A stretch of 44,138 bases of DNA from a virus, in IMG/VR virus record IMGVR_UViG_3300044699_000039, positions 1 through 44,138 of that record; one strand, given 5' to 3'. Below, piece by piece: positions 19,528 through 31,344 of the stretch. The position numbers were made by a program, and so were the translations under genes. Position 1 is the first letter of the stretch. Each line of letters begins with the position of its first letter. A model generated the notes under the pieces. It ran no database searches, had not been told where the DNA came from, and saw only the letters and a list, made by a program, of their open reading frames with translations.

Positions 19528-20212
19528 TCCTCTAGTTACTATAATAATTTTAACATTTGCTAGAATAAAAAATCTAGAAGAAGCTATATTTTCCGCATTA
19601 AATCAAAACTATGATAATTATAATATTTTTGTTTTAAATCAATGCGAACAACAAAAACTATATATAAATCATAATAAAGTAAAGATTATCAATGTAGAAA
19701 AGACATTTGATACTATGAGTAAGGCATGGAATGAATTAATAAAAAACGCGAATGGAGAAATGATTTCCATGATGGCTGATGATGATCTAATAATGCCTTG
19801 GCATATTAAAGAACACGTAGAGAATATATTACAAAATAATTTAGAAGCATCAATTTTAGAAAAATGTATTTTTTGGGAGCGCAGAATAAATAAAACTTCT
19901 ATAGCTTTTAACGCTGCGAATATAATGTGGAAAAAATTATCATCTATTAAATTTGATGAAAATTTAAAAATTGGAGAAGACCAATTATTTTTAAGTTTAT
20001 TAAAACAACATAAATATAAAATATTAAATAATAATCCAAGTTTCGTATATTGTTGGGATAATGGAACGTACCATGTCTCTGGCAATCCAAATGATATAGG
20101 AGGATTTTATAGAGATGTTTTATATAGATTAGATAATAAAATAGAACCTAGTGGAAATATTGAAATTGTCCCCAAATTAAAAGAAGACGCCAGAATTTTA
20201 TTAAAAGTATAA
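19520..20212 (+). CDS. Glycosyltransferase family 2 (GT-A)
   Basis: A 230-residue glycosyltransferase with VTIIILTFARIKNLEEAIFS at the N-terminus, a nucleotide-binding segment (NVEKTFDTMSKAWNELI) and the DxD metal motif in MMADDDLIMP (D87-D89). GEDQ at 152-155 fits the catalytic-base region. No membrane segment is visible, so it is likely soluble. ATG lies inside the end of the previous glycosyltransferase, so the two are co-translated. It may extend the sugar started by its neighbour, or modify the Thr-rich protein that follows at 20222; the acceptor is inferred from neighbourhood only. Confidence 0.75.
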   Translation: MNNPLVTIIILTFARIKNLEEAIFSALNQNYDNYNIFVLNQCEQQKLYINHNKVKIINVEKTFDTMSKAWNELIKNANGEMISMMADDDLIMPWHIKEHVENILQNNLEASILEKCIFWERRINKTSIAFNAANIMWKKLSSIKFDENLKIGEDQLFLSLLKQHKYKILNNNPSFVYCWDNGTYHVSGNPNDIGGFYRDVLYRLDNKIEPSGNIEIVPKLKEDARILLKV

Positions 20213-20221
20213 ATAATTTAT

Positions 20222-22174
20222 ATGTTACAACAATATGTGGCCACCGGCGTATGCGTAAATGATTGTCAAAATGGTTTGCAAAACCCAATTACAGGCGTTT
20301 ATGTATATACCGGCTTCTTAGACCAATGCGAAACTGAAGGCAAAGCATATTGGTTAGCTTGTGAAAACGCCAGTTATTTAAGATCTTTGTCGCCGTGTTT
20401 GTCGGAACCAACTACCACAACCACAACGACATCATCTACTACAACTCCAATGCCCGATACTGATTTATTAGCGTCCGGCGATAGCTTTTATGATTGGACA
20501 GGAAATTTTAACGGCGTTTCTAATTCCTATTATGATATAGTTTCTTGGGGGCAAACAGAGGGATATTTATCAGGCAATACTTATGGTTCAAACCGATATT
20601 TTTCTTATCTATCTGCTAATGATGTGGGCGGTTATGGAGTAGTTTTAGCAGTTATAAAAGGAAGCGGAGTCACAGGATTTGGTAATAATACTTATAATCA
20701 ATTAGATATACCGGCGGGTCTTACTAACGTAAAACAAGTATCGGTCGGATACGACCATGTATTAGCGTTAAGAGAAAATGGCACTATTACTGGTTGGGGG
20801 CGTGATAATTGGGGAGCATTAAATTTTAATTCTAGATTGAATGGTATTAATGTAAGAAAAGTTTGTGCGGGCGTGGGAGGTTCGGTCTTTTTAATAGATA
20901 GTGGAATTATAACTGGCACAAGTATAGTCGGCGGCGGACAATCTATTGTTTATCCTAATATAACCGGATTTATCAATATTGACCATTATATGTCTCATAT
21001 TTTAGCTTTAAATGCTAATGGGATATTAACTGGAATCGGTGCAAACGTATTTGGGGAATCAAACACTAGAGATTTAAATGGAGTTTCTAAACTTTCGGCT
21101 GGATTTTCGACTAGTATGGCGGTTTATAACGATGGATATGTCACTGGTTATGGAACTCCACAAGCATTAGATAATACACCGAATATTTTAAATAGTGGCA
21201 TTGATGTTCAATTAAGAGGCCATATAGGTACAATTTTAAAAAGAAATCAAGATATAGAACAGTGGATTGATCCTTGGATTTCAGAATTGCCAGATATTGA
21301 TGAACCGGATTATTTAGATAATAATATTGTCGCTATTAGTCAAGGATTGCATTTTACAGCCGCAATTTTTAAAAGATTAACTGATGTTGTTTTACCTTCT
21401 GCAACTGGATATAATTGTTTATGGAAAGTTACTTATGTGGGAGGTATGGAAAGCTATGGAGGTATTTCATTAAATACTTTATATCCGCCGTCTGGATTAG
21501 TAGTACAATCTTGCGATGGTTATAGTTTTTATTTACCGTTAATTACAGGCGCCGGACAAACATATACACAAACCCAAGTTACTAATTGTAATGTTTACGC
21601 TGGTACTCATCAAATTGATTTTGAATCTATTTGTTCGGGATATAAATTATTAAACATCAATTATACAATAACTGGATACGCGCCAAAAACTGGTTTTGCG
21701 GCAATAGGAATAACTACGGGAGATTATTGGAATCCAATGTTAACCGGCGATTTGAGAAATAAAACTTTACTTTACGCTGATAGGAGCATTTCTCCAGTTT
21801 CGGGCGGATATTTAAAGTTATTTAGTGGCCGAAGTGGAAGTTTTACTCATACCGATAACATGTATTCCAGTTTTATATCTGGTAGTGGCTCTAATCCAAT
21901 TAATGTTTCGTTTGACCATTTTGAAACGGGCAATTATATTGGATATTTTTATGCACACGGGCCTTTATCTGGTAATAAAAGCACTATATTGGTTGGCAAA
22001 AATGGAGCGGTTATTTTAAATGATAGCACTACAACTGGAACTAATTATAATTCAACTACTTTCACGGAAGGCATTCAATATTTAACAGTTCCATTTACTA
22101 TCACAAGCTCTAGTGATTATATTTACTTATATGTGAATTATTTTCTAAATGGAATACAGTTTATTAAGTTATAA
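20222..22174 (+). CDS. Virion adhesin: Cys-rich head, Thr-rich linker, RCC1-like propeller
   Basis: A 650-residue protein. Residues 1-60 are Cys-rich (TGVCVNDCQNG, WLACENAS). A short Thr/Ser linker follows at about residues 64-75 (seven Thr, SS, three Thr), a smaller version of the tract in the gene at 16663. From about 100 to 400 the sequence repeats the RCC1 propeller pattern: SVGYDHVLALRENGTITGWG, YMSHILALNANGILTGIG and AGFSTSMAVYNDGYVTGYG. The C-terminal 240 residues are beta-rich without a family I recognise. No signal peptide is visible. Likely a surface-exposed virion decoration or receptor-binding protein; its linker would be a second substrate for the upstream glycosyltransferases. 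Confidence 0.7.
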   Translation: MLQQYVATGVCVNDCQNGLQNPITGVYVYTGFLDQCETEGKAYWLACENASYLRSLSPCLSEPTTTTTTTSSTTTPMPDTDLLASGDSFYDWTGNFNGVSNSYYDIVSWGQTEGYLSGNTYGSNRYFSYLSANDVGGYGVVLAVIKGSGVTGFGNNTYNQLDIPAGLTNVKQVSVGYDHVLALRENGTITGWGRDNWGALNFNSRLNGINVRKVCAGVGGSVFLIDSGIITGTSIVGGGQSIVYPNITGFINIDHYMSHILALNANGILTGIGANVFGESNTRDLNGVSKLSAGFSTSMAVYNDGYVTGYGTPQALDNTPNILNSGIDVQLRGHIGTILKRNQDIEQWIDPWISELPDIDEPDYLDNNIVAISQGLHFTAAIFKRLTDVVLPSATGYNCLWKVTYVGGMESYGGISLNTLYPPSGLVVQSCDGYSFYLPLITGAGQTYTQTQVTNCNVYAGTHQIDFESICSGYKLLNINYTITGYAPKTGFAAIGITTGDYWNPMLTGDLRNKTLLYADRSISPVSGGYLKLFSGRSGSFTHTDNMYSSFISGSGSNPINVSFDHFETGNYIGYFYAHGPLSGNKSTILVGKNGAVILNDSTTTGTNYNSTTFTEGIQYLTVPFTITSSSDYIYLYVNYFLNGIQFIKL

Positions 22175-22203
22175 TAGTGTAATTTATAATTAAAGGTTAT
22201 AAG

Positions 22204-23022
22204 GTGATTTACAATTTTGATAATATAGATGTGGCGATTAATCATAGTGGTATTATTTCCACTAATGCTTCGATTAATACCACGAATTCTATAGAACCAG
22301 CTTATGTTTTGGGATATTCAAAACCAATAAATCAATTACCATTTGGCCCAATAAAAACTACTTTAAATTCTAGTTACATACCAGTAATTGACCAAGAACC
22401 AAATTATGCGGAAGTTAATAGAATTAAATCTTTGATTAATGATTCTGGGTTTTCTGGAATTAATATAGAATTTGCCGGATTACATCATGATTGTTGGTAT
22501 TTAGATGGATATAGTTTAAAAGTACAGCCTAATAATTTAGTAGAGGCCGGAATTTCATATTCGACATTTTGGGAATTATGTGGAACTTTAAGAGAAAAAA
22601 GCAATAGAATTAATTATTTAGATGAAGGGTCGTTAATTCACTCATGGGCGGCACAATTATCAGGGATTGGGGATATTTATGATTTTAGTTATGATTTTAA
22701 AGTTAATTGGCAGCCAGTTTATATTATTGGTCGCCGTTCGCCAATTGAAGTAAAATTATTAAGTGCCGCCGAAACAATTTCATTTAATATTGATTCTTAT
22801 AGAAGAAATTTGTTTACGGGCGAAAATGTCGTTCCTAATATTTTCAACGAGAATAATGGAAATTTATATTTCCAAAATTTATCTATTATTTGTAATGATG
22901 GGTGTACGGGTTCTAATTATTTAACTTTAAATGTTAGTGGATTTAAGATAAAAAACATTAGCCCGGCGGTACAAGTAGGAGAAGTTCTAAGAACAAGTTA
23001 TGTAGCTAATAGATATTACTAA
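22204..23022 (+). CDS. Tail-tube-like virion protein, paralogue without extensions
   Basis: A 272-residue protein starting with GTG at 22204, with AAAGG about 8 bases before it and an AGTGTAAT box in the short gap before that. It shares the landmark order of the N-terminal domains at 16663 and 23022: ASINTTNSIEPAYVLG, GPIKTTLNSSYIP, WYLDGYSLKVQPNNLVE and FSYDFKVNWQPVYIIG. It has no extra C-terminal modules, so it defines the size of the common domain. The stop TAA overlaps the next ATG (TAATG). A tail-tube or tube-end role is inferred from the beta-rich pattern and the setting. Confidence 0.6.
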   Translation: MIYNFDNIDVAINHSGIISTNASINTTNSIEPAYVLGYSKPINQLPFGPIKTTLNSSYIPVIDQEPNYAEVNRIKSLINDSGFSGINIEFAGLHHDCWYLDGYSLKVQPNNLVEAGISYSTFWELCGTLREKSNRINYLDEGSLIHSWAAQLSGIGDIYDFSYDFKVNWQPVYIIGRRSPIEVKLLSAAETISFNIDSYRRNLFTGENVVPNIFNENNGNLYFQNLSIICNDGCTGSNYLTLNVSGFKIKNISPAVQVGEVLRTSYVANRYY

Positions 23023-26000
23023 TGTCATTTTTCACATATAAAAATACAAAATTACTGTTAAATGGTATTCCATACTATGCCAATAACGCTTCTTTATCCG
23101 AGATTGGGGCGATAGAACCATCTTATATCATTGATAATAAAAATAGTAACAATTATGTAGCTGAAAATGGTATCGGAGGTTCGTTACGTTTTTCATATCT
23201 TTTGACCGGCCAAGATAGTTTGGTTGATAATATTAGTTCGGAAGATTCAATAATTAGCGGTAATTTTGGTGGTTTATATTTCCAAAGTGGTTATTTAAGG
23301 TCTTATGGATTTACATTAGAACCTAACAATCCGGTGACGGTTAACGCCGAAATTGTATTCTTTGACTCTATAAGTGGAAATTTCTCTCCTAATTATGAAA
23401 TTGCGCCAGAATTATTATGTCTAAATGTCGCAAATGCAACGGTTTATGATGCTCCGGGTAACTCGGTGGGGACAATAAATAACGTAACAAATTTAAATTA
23501 CAGTTACAATATTGATATCCACCCCCAATATAATATCGGCCAAACTATACCAGAAAGAGTTGTTTTCGGCCAAAAAGAGGTTAATGTTGATATTACTTCT
23601 GATAAAACTAATGCATTTTTACCAGTATCCGGCCAAACGATATCATTAAGAGCTAAATTAACTCATCCAGTAGATTCTACTATATCACAAAATTTTGACT
23701 GTAAGGGTATCCTATTCCAAAAAGAATTTAATGTCGGCGCAAATAATATATTAGTTAATAAAATTTCAATCCGACAAAATAATTTGGCCGATTTTAATTT
23801 ACCCACGACTCAAAATGTCAATACTCCGAAAGTTTATTATTTATCTCCTAATACTGGATATGATGGAACTTCAGTTAATATTTATGGGAAAAATTTAAAT
23901 GATGTTGATTATGTTTCTTTCGGCGGAAATGTTTTTGATTATAATTTCCAAGTAATAAATGATACTCAATTAGTGGCGGCGGTTCCACCAGAAGCGATAG
24001 GTGGTGAGATTACTTTATATTCTAAGGGAGGTAGTACAATATCTAGGGATAAATTTTATGTTGGCGGAAAAGAAATTGTAATTGATGATCTAATTGCTGT
24101 ATCAGGATTAGTTAATTCTAGTATTTTAATTTCAGGTGACAATTTTTATGAAATATCAAGAGTTCTTTTCAATAACAATCAAACCGGAATATTTAATGTA
24201 ATTAATAAAAATCTTATATCGGCAATTATACCAAACAATGCTGCTTGGGGATTTGTTGATGTTATTTCTGATATATTTAATTTAAGTGGTAGGTCGGTTG
24301 AAAAATTTGTTCCGTTTCCTAATTTAGTCGGGTTTTCTCCCATGAGTGGGTTCACAGGGGATTATATAACAATTTCTGGGACAGCATTTTCTGGAATGTC
24401 AGGAGTATTTTTTAATAATTTAAGTGGTATAGATTTTACAGTTATTAATAATACGGGAATTTCTGTTAGAGTACCATCTGGAAATACAAGAGGGATTAAT
24501 AAGATTATCAGGACAATCTGGTATTACAACTTTATCCGAACAAGAATTTTTTCCTTATGCTATTGTCACAGGAGTACAGTTAGGGAGTGGACGCACAGGT
24601 GTTTTAATTGAAGTTTCTGGTAAAAATTTTATTCCAGAAATTTTATATAATTTTGGCGCTGATAAATATGCCGTTGGTTTCGCAGGAAATGTCACTGGAT
24701 ATTTTAGAAGATTAAGCAATATATCATTAACTGGAGCAGTCCCAAGTGGAGCAAAAGCGGTATTATTAATGTATATTCTCAAGACGGAGAGGCTTTCCCA
24801 TCAAATATTACTTTTATAGTAAGGGATAATCCACCTACTTTAAATTATTTTTCTCCTATTTCTGGAAAAAGACAAGATTATGTTTCGGTTATTGGAGAAA
24901 ATTTTACTAATTTATATAATGTAACTATTACTGGTGCGGTTAACGGAATTTTAACTGGGTCTAATTTAGGAACTAACTTTAATGTGGCTTCAACCGAAGA
25001 TTATTTAAACTTTCAAATTCCAAGTAATTTAACCGGCGGAGGGTATAGTATTAGAGTAAGCGGATTAGAAGGAGCTATTACAGGTAGTAATTTATATGTT
25101 TTAGAAAATCCTTATGTTAGTGGTTTTTATCCTTTATCTGGAGGTGTAGGACAAACTTTAACGTTAACCGGCCTTAATATATATCCGAGTTTAACACAAA
25201 TTTTTATAGACAGTACTGGAATCTCTGCAAATATAAATACTGGTTCTTGGGACTATAATAATAATACGATAAGTTTTACTATCCCAAATATAAGTAGCGG
25301 GCTGCATAATATTATAGTTTATAACAGCGTCTCTTCAGGTTCGGGGTCGTTTCTATTTAAATTTATTCCATCACCACAACCAACCGGATTTGTTCCTTCT
25401 AGTGGTGCATGGGGAGATTTCATATCTTTAAGTGGTTTTTATTTTGATGTAGTCACTTCATTATCAGTATCGAATATAAATATTACTAACTATTCTATAG
25501 TGGGGGCTACCGGAATTACTTTCCAAATTCCTACAGGAACTTCTACTGATTATATTATAATTTCAAATTCGGGCGGATACAATTTTACTCAAAATCAATT
25601 AATTATTGTACCTCCAATCCCAATTTTCAGTGGCTTTATAGCGCAAGAAACATATTTCGGAAGCGGGGTCATTATATCAGGGAGATATTTAAGTACCATC
25701 AGCGAAATTCAATTTACTGGTGGAACTGGTTATATTTCTATATCAAATTTTTCAGGAATTAATGATACTGGAATTAATTTTATATTACCCGGTGGAATAA
25801 GTGGAGGATATTTTAGATTAGCTGGTCCAAGGGGATATTCTTATTCTCCATATACTTTAAATTTAATTAATATTCCGATTATTGGATTAAAAAATATACA
25901 AACCGGAGTTTCAAAGATAGTGTTTTCATTTCTGGTAGTGGATTAAGTGGCTCAAGGCCGTATATTAAATCATTAATAGATAGTCTAGTTATTTGTGATA

Positions 26001-26962
26001 ATATCTCTAGGATAGGAGATACTGGATTATATTTCAATATACCAAGTGGAATAATTAGTAATCCAATTATAGTCAAAGGTAGAAATGACGTTCTTGTTAC
26101 TGATACTGGAAATTTAATTATATTACCTACTATATCTGGATTTAGTGGTTCTTTATCATATGCGAGCGGAGGATATATTAATATTACTGGTATTAATTAT
26201 AATACAGCTAATATTATAACTAAATTAGGTATAAGCGGAAATAATAGTTTTTATTATAATATAGCTAATTCAAATGAATTTTCTGGGATATATAAAACCG
26301 GCCATTCTTTAATTAGTATTAGATTAAATCAAAATTTTGCTGGCTCGGGGAAAATATTCCTTATTTCGGAGAATGATACAACTTTAGATTTTAATAGTTT
26401 TACGGGAAGTGTTAGTTATAATAAAATTAATAGCATAGCTTTAAATACAGGAATTACCGTTTCTCAGCCCACCCCAACCATAACTTATTTTGCCCCAAGT
26501 GGCGCAAGCCCTAGCGGAAGTTTGTTGGTGAGTGGAACTAACCTTTTTTCTACTTTAAATGTTATATTTAATGTGGGAGCTAACAATGGGCTTGGAACAA
26601 TTATATCTACGGGAAATTCCCAATTAAGAGTAATACCACCGTTTATGGCGACCGGAACTGGATTTTTTTATGTGGCGACTCCATTCGGAACAACATCAAG
26701 TGGATTCTTTAGAGTATTAAGTCCGTTAATTATATCTGGATATACGGCAACTTCGGTTTTTACAGGAGAATCTATTAGAATATCTGGTTCTTCTTTCTTA
26801 TCCGTGACTGGTGTAAATATAGGAGGAATTAACGCTAATTTTAGTAAAATTAACGAATTAGGCACGACTATTATTACAGGAGTTGTCCCTGATAATTCCG
26901 GGTGTTGCGGTTCTATAGTTTTAGTATGTTTAGTAAATGAAAGTGAAAGTTATTGTTTATAA
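23022..26962 (+). CDS. Tube-like domain fused to about a dozen IPT/TIG repeats, frameshifted
   Basis: One gene of about 1,313 residues if breaks near 24490, 24760 and 25910 are bridged. The first 260 residues are the tube-like domain (ASLSEIGAIEPSYIID, FQSGYLRSYGFTLEPNNP, YSYNIDIHPQYNIGQ). The rest is a chain of immunoglobulin-like IPT/TIG repeats with the pattern P-x-x-G-x-x-G-x-x-(I/V)-x-I-x-G-x-x-(F/L): LSPNTGYDGTSVNIYGKNL, FSPMSGFTGDYITISGTAF, FSPISGKRQDYVSVIGENF, FYPLSGGVGQTLTLTGLNI, FVPSSGAWGDFISLSGFYF and FAPSGASPSGSLLVSGTNL. Such chains act as rigid stalks in phage fibres and decorations. It ends with NSGCCGSIVLVCLVNESESYCL. Confidence 0.75.
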
Positions 26963-26976
26963 AGGATTAAGTTTAA

Positions 26977-29900
26977 ATGCCATTGACAATTAAACCAAAT
27001 TTTTTGCACACTAGTTTTAGTGGATTTATAGTTAATTATATTTCTGGACTATCTGGTGTTGCTGGGGCATCGGGGGCGACATATAATCCACCATTTTACG
27101 ATATTAGGGATTTACGCTTCTCTTAACACGGCTGTTTCTACAATAGGAAATAGATCGGGGACTTTAGTGGTTTCTACTTCTGGAAATATATCTTCTTCCG
27201 TAACTGTACCATATAGTATTGATTTGTTGTTTACTAATTCTGGTTTATTTAATATAAATAGTGGAATAACCCTTGGAATTCAGGGAAATATTATAGCCCC
27301 CAATAGACAAATTTTCGCAAATATCCATACAGGACTTAATAAAGGAATTATAAGTTTTTTCGGTAATAGGTCTGTAGAAAAGTATATGTTACCTTGGTTT
27401 GGGCCTTGTAACGATAAGACATTAGATGCCCAGCCAGTAATTCAAGAAGCTTTAAATATATTAGAAACGAATCAAACACTATATGCGCCATTAAATCAAA
27501 AATATCGTCTTGATAATAAATTATTTTTATCTGGAAAATTTGGATTGGGCTTGATAACAGAAGAACCAAGATATGGTATAAGTCATCCAAACTTTCAAAG
27601 TAGCACTTTCTATTGGTATGGGAAATCTGGCGGAGTCATGTTGGATATGAATGTTTGTGAGTACTCCGAAATTAAAGGATGGATATGGGATTGTAGCCCT
27701 AGTGGGGCTTTTACCGGAATTAATATAGATGGACAAAATGCTCCAACTATTTCTACGGCAAACAAAATTATAAATAATAGAATTATAGGTCCCGGCGTTA
27801 CTGGATTATATAAATTTATGGGTATTTCTATTGCGGCAAATTCATCTAGTAATAATGAATTTATGGAAATAATTCATACCAATATAACCAATTCTCCCGG
27901 AGGAAGTGGTTATGGATATGGATTATATTTTGGTCCAAATACTAATGCACATGGGCATTTAATTGAAAATAGTGATTTTTATTATTTAGACCACGGTATT
28001 CATGCGGAAAGTGCCGGATTTGTAATGGAAGGAATAAATAATTTTGGAGCTAGTCAGATAAATATCATAGTTGGAACTAGAGCTTACCCAACTATTATAA
28101 GGGGAGCAGACACAGAAGATTCTCAAATATTTTGTTATGTTAGTGGAGGGGGAGATCCATTAATTATTGAATCATGCCGTATTGGAGAAGCTGATACTTG
28201 TGTAATGAGATATAGTCCGGTGGGTGGAGCGGTTGAGTTTTGTAACAATAGGATATCTTTCGCTCCTATTATTCATGATGCTACAAATTGTTCGACATTA
28301 AATTTAATTTCTTCTAATAATACATTAGGGGGCATATCTCATGAATCAACTGGTGAATTTTATCATTTTGGTTCTGATTGTTTATATACTTCGACAGATC
28401 AGGGATTTATTAATGCCCATGTAAAGTTATTATCTGGATCAAGATTTTATCCATCATTACAATTTACATCTGGTGTCTTAGTAAATCCATCATTTATACA
28501 ATCTGGTGTTGTCGAATGGGATGGAACTAAATTATATATCACACAATTTCCCGGCCCAAGTAGAGAAGCTTTTGTTACTACATTAAATGATAATAGCAAA
28601 ATACTGGGATTAGATTTGGCATATGATAATTCTTTTAATTTCAACTTTAATTATGGAACTTCTGGATTTTATAAAGATTTGGTTGCTTTAAATGGCGCGA
28701 TTTCAACACCATCTGGAAACAGAAGCGATTTTGCTGCTGAATTAATGATTGTTGAAGATCAAGGCAATAATGTAGAAAAATATATTATTGTAGGCGGATA
28801 TGATGATGCCGGATCTTCTACAAATGTTAGACTTCTGCCAATTTATAGTACTTTATATAGAAGTTCGTCCGATATTAACACAGGATCATTTAATGGAGGA
28901 GGATTGCATGATTTATTAATGATATATGATACTGGATTAAGTAAACCAAGATTAAGGTTTCGTTCAATTGGTTCTGGGGATACTGTAGGAACAATATTTA
29001 AATGTCATATCAGAACATTTAATCAGCCGGTTCATTTTATATATCCAAGTACCGCTACTGGTATTGATAATACGGTTTATCCAATATATAGCAATACATT
29101 ATTAACTCAAGGAGATAGTAAAGTCGGAGTTGGAATTAGATTCCCAAGATATGAATTAGATGTTATTGGAGAAGGAAGATTTTCAAATGGATTGTTTGTT
29201 AGCGGACAATCTGTAAGTACTGGTAATTTAGTATCTACTGGACAAAATTTACAAAGTTCTATTAATTCATTAAGTGGATATGTAAATAATATTTCAAGAG
29301 TTAGTGCTATTAGTGTGACCGGGCACGCTTCTCAAACCGGAAGTATTAATTTTTCTGGATTAGGAAGTGTTATTGTTTTAACGGGTATAAATAATTTTAT
29401 TTATTTTAGTGGTAGCGCAAGTGGAGGATCAAGTGTTATAAATAATTATTCAATTAATAGTGGCTCAGGGATTTTTATTTATCGTTCTGGCATTAATACC
29501 GGAGTTTCTTCACAATTCATATTATTTCCTACTTTACTAGACACTAGGCCCAATTGTAATAGCCACATTACATAATGACTATAGTGAAAATATAGCTTTC
29601 TGCCAAATTTCAGGCGCGAATCCTAGTGGATTTTGGGCTTTATTTTCTACAGTGACGGAAGATACTGGATATTATTTAGATATATTCGCATCAAATTCTT
29701 CGCAAACCGGAATGGCAACTAATGTTATAGTAAACAATACAATAATTAGTGGCTATCCTATAAATGTTTTATTAGTGACTGGGACTGGAACTTCTAGCTA
29801 TATTCCAAAATTTACTAATTCAAGTGGTTTAATTAATTCCTCTATCTATGAAACGGGTGGTTTTGTGGGTATTGGTATGACTAATTCACAAGCAATATTA

Positions 29901-31341
29901 TCGCTTGGCGCTCAAACACAACCATTGCCCGCAAATACTTCTTTGTGGTTACAAGGAGGGAAAACTATAAGAATGGGGTCAAGCGATTCTGACGCTAATT
30001 ATGGAGCGTATATTAAACCAGATTTCGGTGGGAGTAATTCTAGTTTGACTTTAGGAGTTAGAGATGCTGGAGTTGATACGGATGTGTTAAAGTTTATCAG
30101 TGGAAAAATAGGTATTCATGCTAGTCCAGATGCCTTTGCAAGAGTGACAATTGGCGGTTCTATAGCTAAAATGTTATTTTCTAGCAGCGTGGCTGGTAAT
30201 TCTATTGTAATAAATTCTCCTTCTTCAACATATTTATTTGGTTTACAAGTAACTGGAGCTGGTGGACTAGCTAGATTAAGTTTAGGCAGAACCACAAGTG
30301 CTAGCAACGCTTTTTCTAACGAAGATTTAACGGTTTATGATAATGGCGATATTGGAATTAACAAAACCGTACCAGTCTCGGATTTAGATGTTGCTGGTCA
30401 TATAAACGCATTTAATATTACCGGATTGCAACTTTATGGAAGTTCTACCGGACAAAATGTAACTGGATATGATATCAGGGCATTAAAAACACTTTATATT
30501 AGCGGACAAACGGTAGTAACCGGAGATATATATAATAAATTATATCAAACTGGTGTTAATTTGATGGCTTTAATTACTGCGGCTAGTACTGGAGTCTCCG
30601 CAATAAATGGCGTTAGTGGATTGGTTAGTATTGTGGGAACTGGTGATATATATGTAACCACTAATGGACAAGTAATAACCGTGTCTGGAAATTCTGGTAA
30701 TTTCGCTACAAGAACAGAATTATTTAATACGGGGAGCAATATATATAATTTAATTAATACAACAACCGGATATTTAAATACAAACCCAAGCGGATTTATA
30801 ACGACAGGACAAACCGGACAGTTCTATCCCGCCTCTAACCCAAATGATTATGCCACTACATTATTTGTTAATTCACAGGATAATGTTGTAAGTTTAAAAG
30901 TAGATTCTTTAAGTGGATTGATGATAAATTTTCAGTCCATAGAAGGGGAACAGAAAGTATTACAGGAGATAAATCATTTATTGATGCTGTAAGAGTCAGC
31001 GGACATTCGGTAATTACTGGTAATTACTATATGCCAACTCAAGCATACACAACAAATGGCACAATAGATATTGATTGGGAAATCGTGGAAATGTGTTTAA
31101 ATATACTTTAAATGGAAATATAACTTTTACTTTTTCCAATAATAAAGATGGCCAAACTATTGTAATTGCAGTAACTAACTTTAGGCTCAGATGCTTATAC
31201 CGCTACATGGCCATCAACAGTTCATTGGCCGTCTAATACTGCTCCTTACACAATCTACGGCATCAAAATTAGATGTATATTACAGCGATTTGTATTTCTA
31301 CTGGTATTTATATGAACGCCGTTCAAGCGTTCTCAAACTAA
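26977..31341 (+). CDS. Tail spike/fibre with beta-helix (pectate-lyase-like) domain, frameshifted
   Basis: ATG at 26977, 15 bases after the TIG protein, with AAAGGA about 12 bases upstream. About 1,455 residues if breaks near 27112, 29540, 30950, 31080 and 31180 are bridged; stop TAA at 31339. The first part includes FFGNRSVEKYMLPWFGPCND and the DAQPVIQEALNIL...QTLYAP motif that opens pectate-lyase-type right-handed beta-helices, followed by repeated coils (IINNRIIG, LIENSDFYYLDHGI, CNNRISFAP). Residues of this type bind or cleave surface polysaccharides. The later part is a fibre region (GFVGIGMTNSQAILSLGAQT; DNGDIGINKTVPVSDLDVAG) and ends in a tail-fibre tip of the type TWPSTVHWPSNTAP...YMNAVQAFSN. 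The active-site residues are not identified. Confidence 0.75.
29652..31341 (+). other. Distal fibre region and tip of the tail spike
   Basis: Frame-shifted continuation of the spike. It contains bacteriophage fibre-type trimer repeats (SDLDVAGHINAFNITGLQLY, DIRALKTLYISGQTVVTGDI) rich in G-x-(I/V)-x-x-T-G, as in phages whose fibres carry repeated short beta-strands. After 30990 two more frame changes lead into NGNITFTFSNNKDGQTIVIA and SDAYTATWPSTVHWPS, a typical fibre tip. Confidence 0.65.
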
Positions 31342-31344
31342 TTT

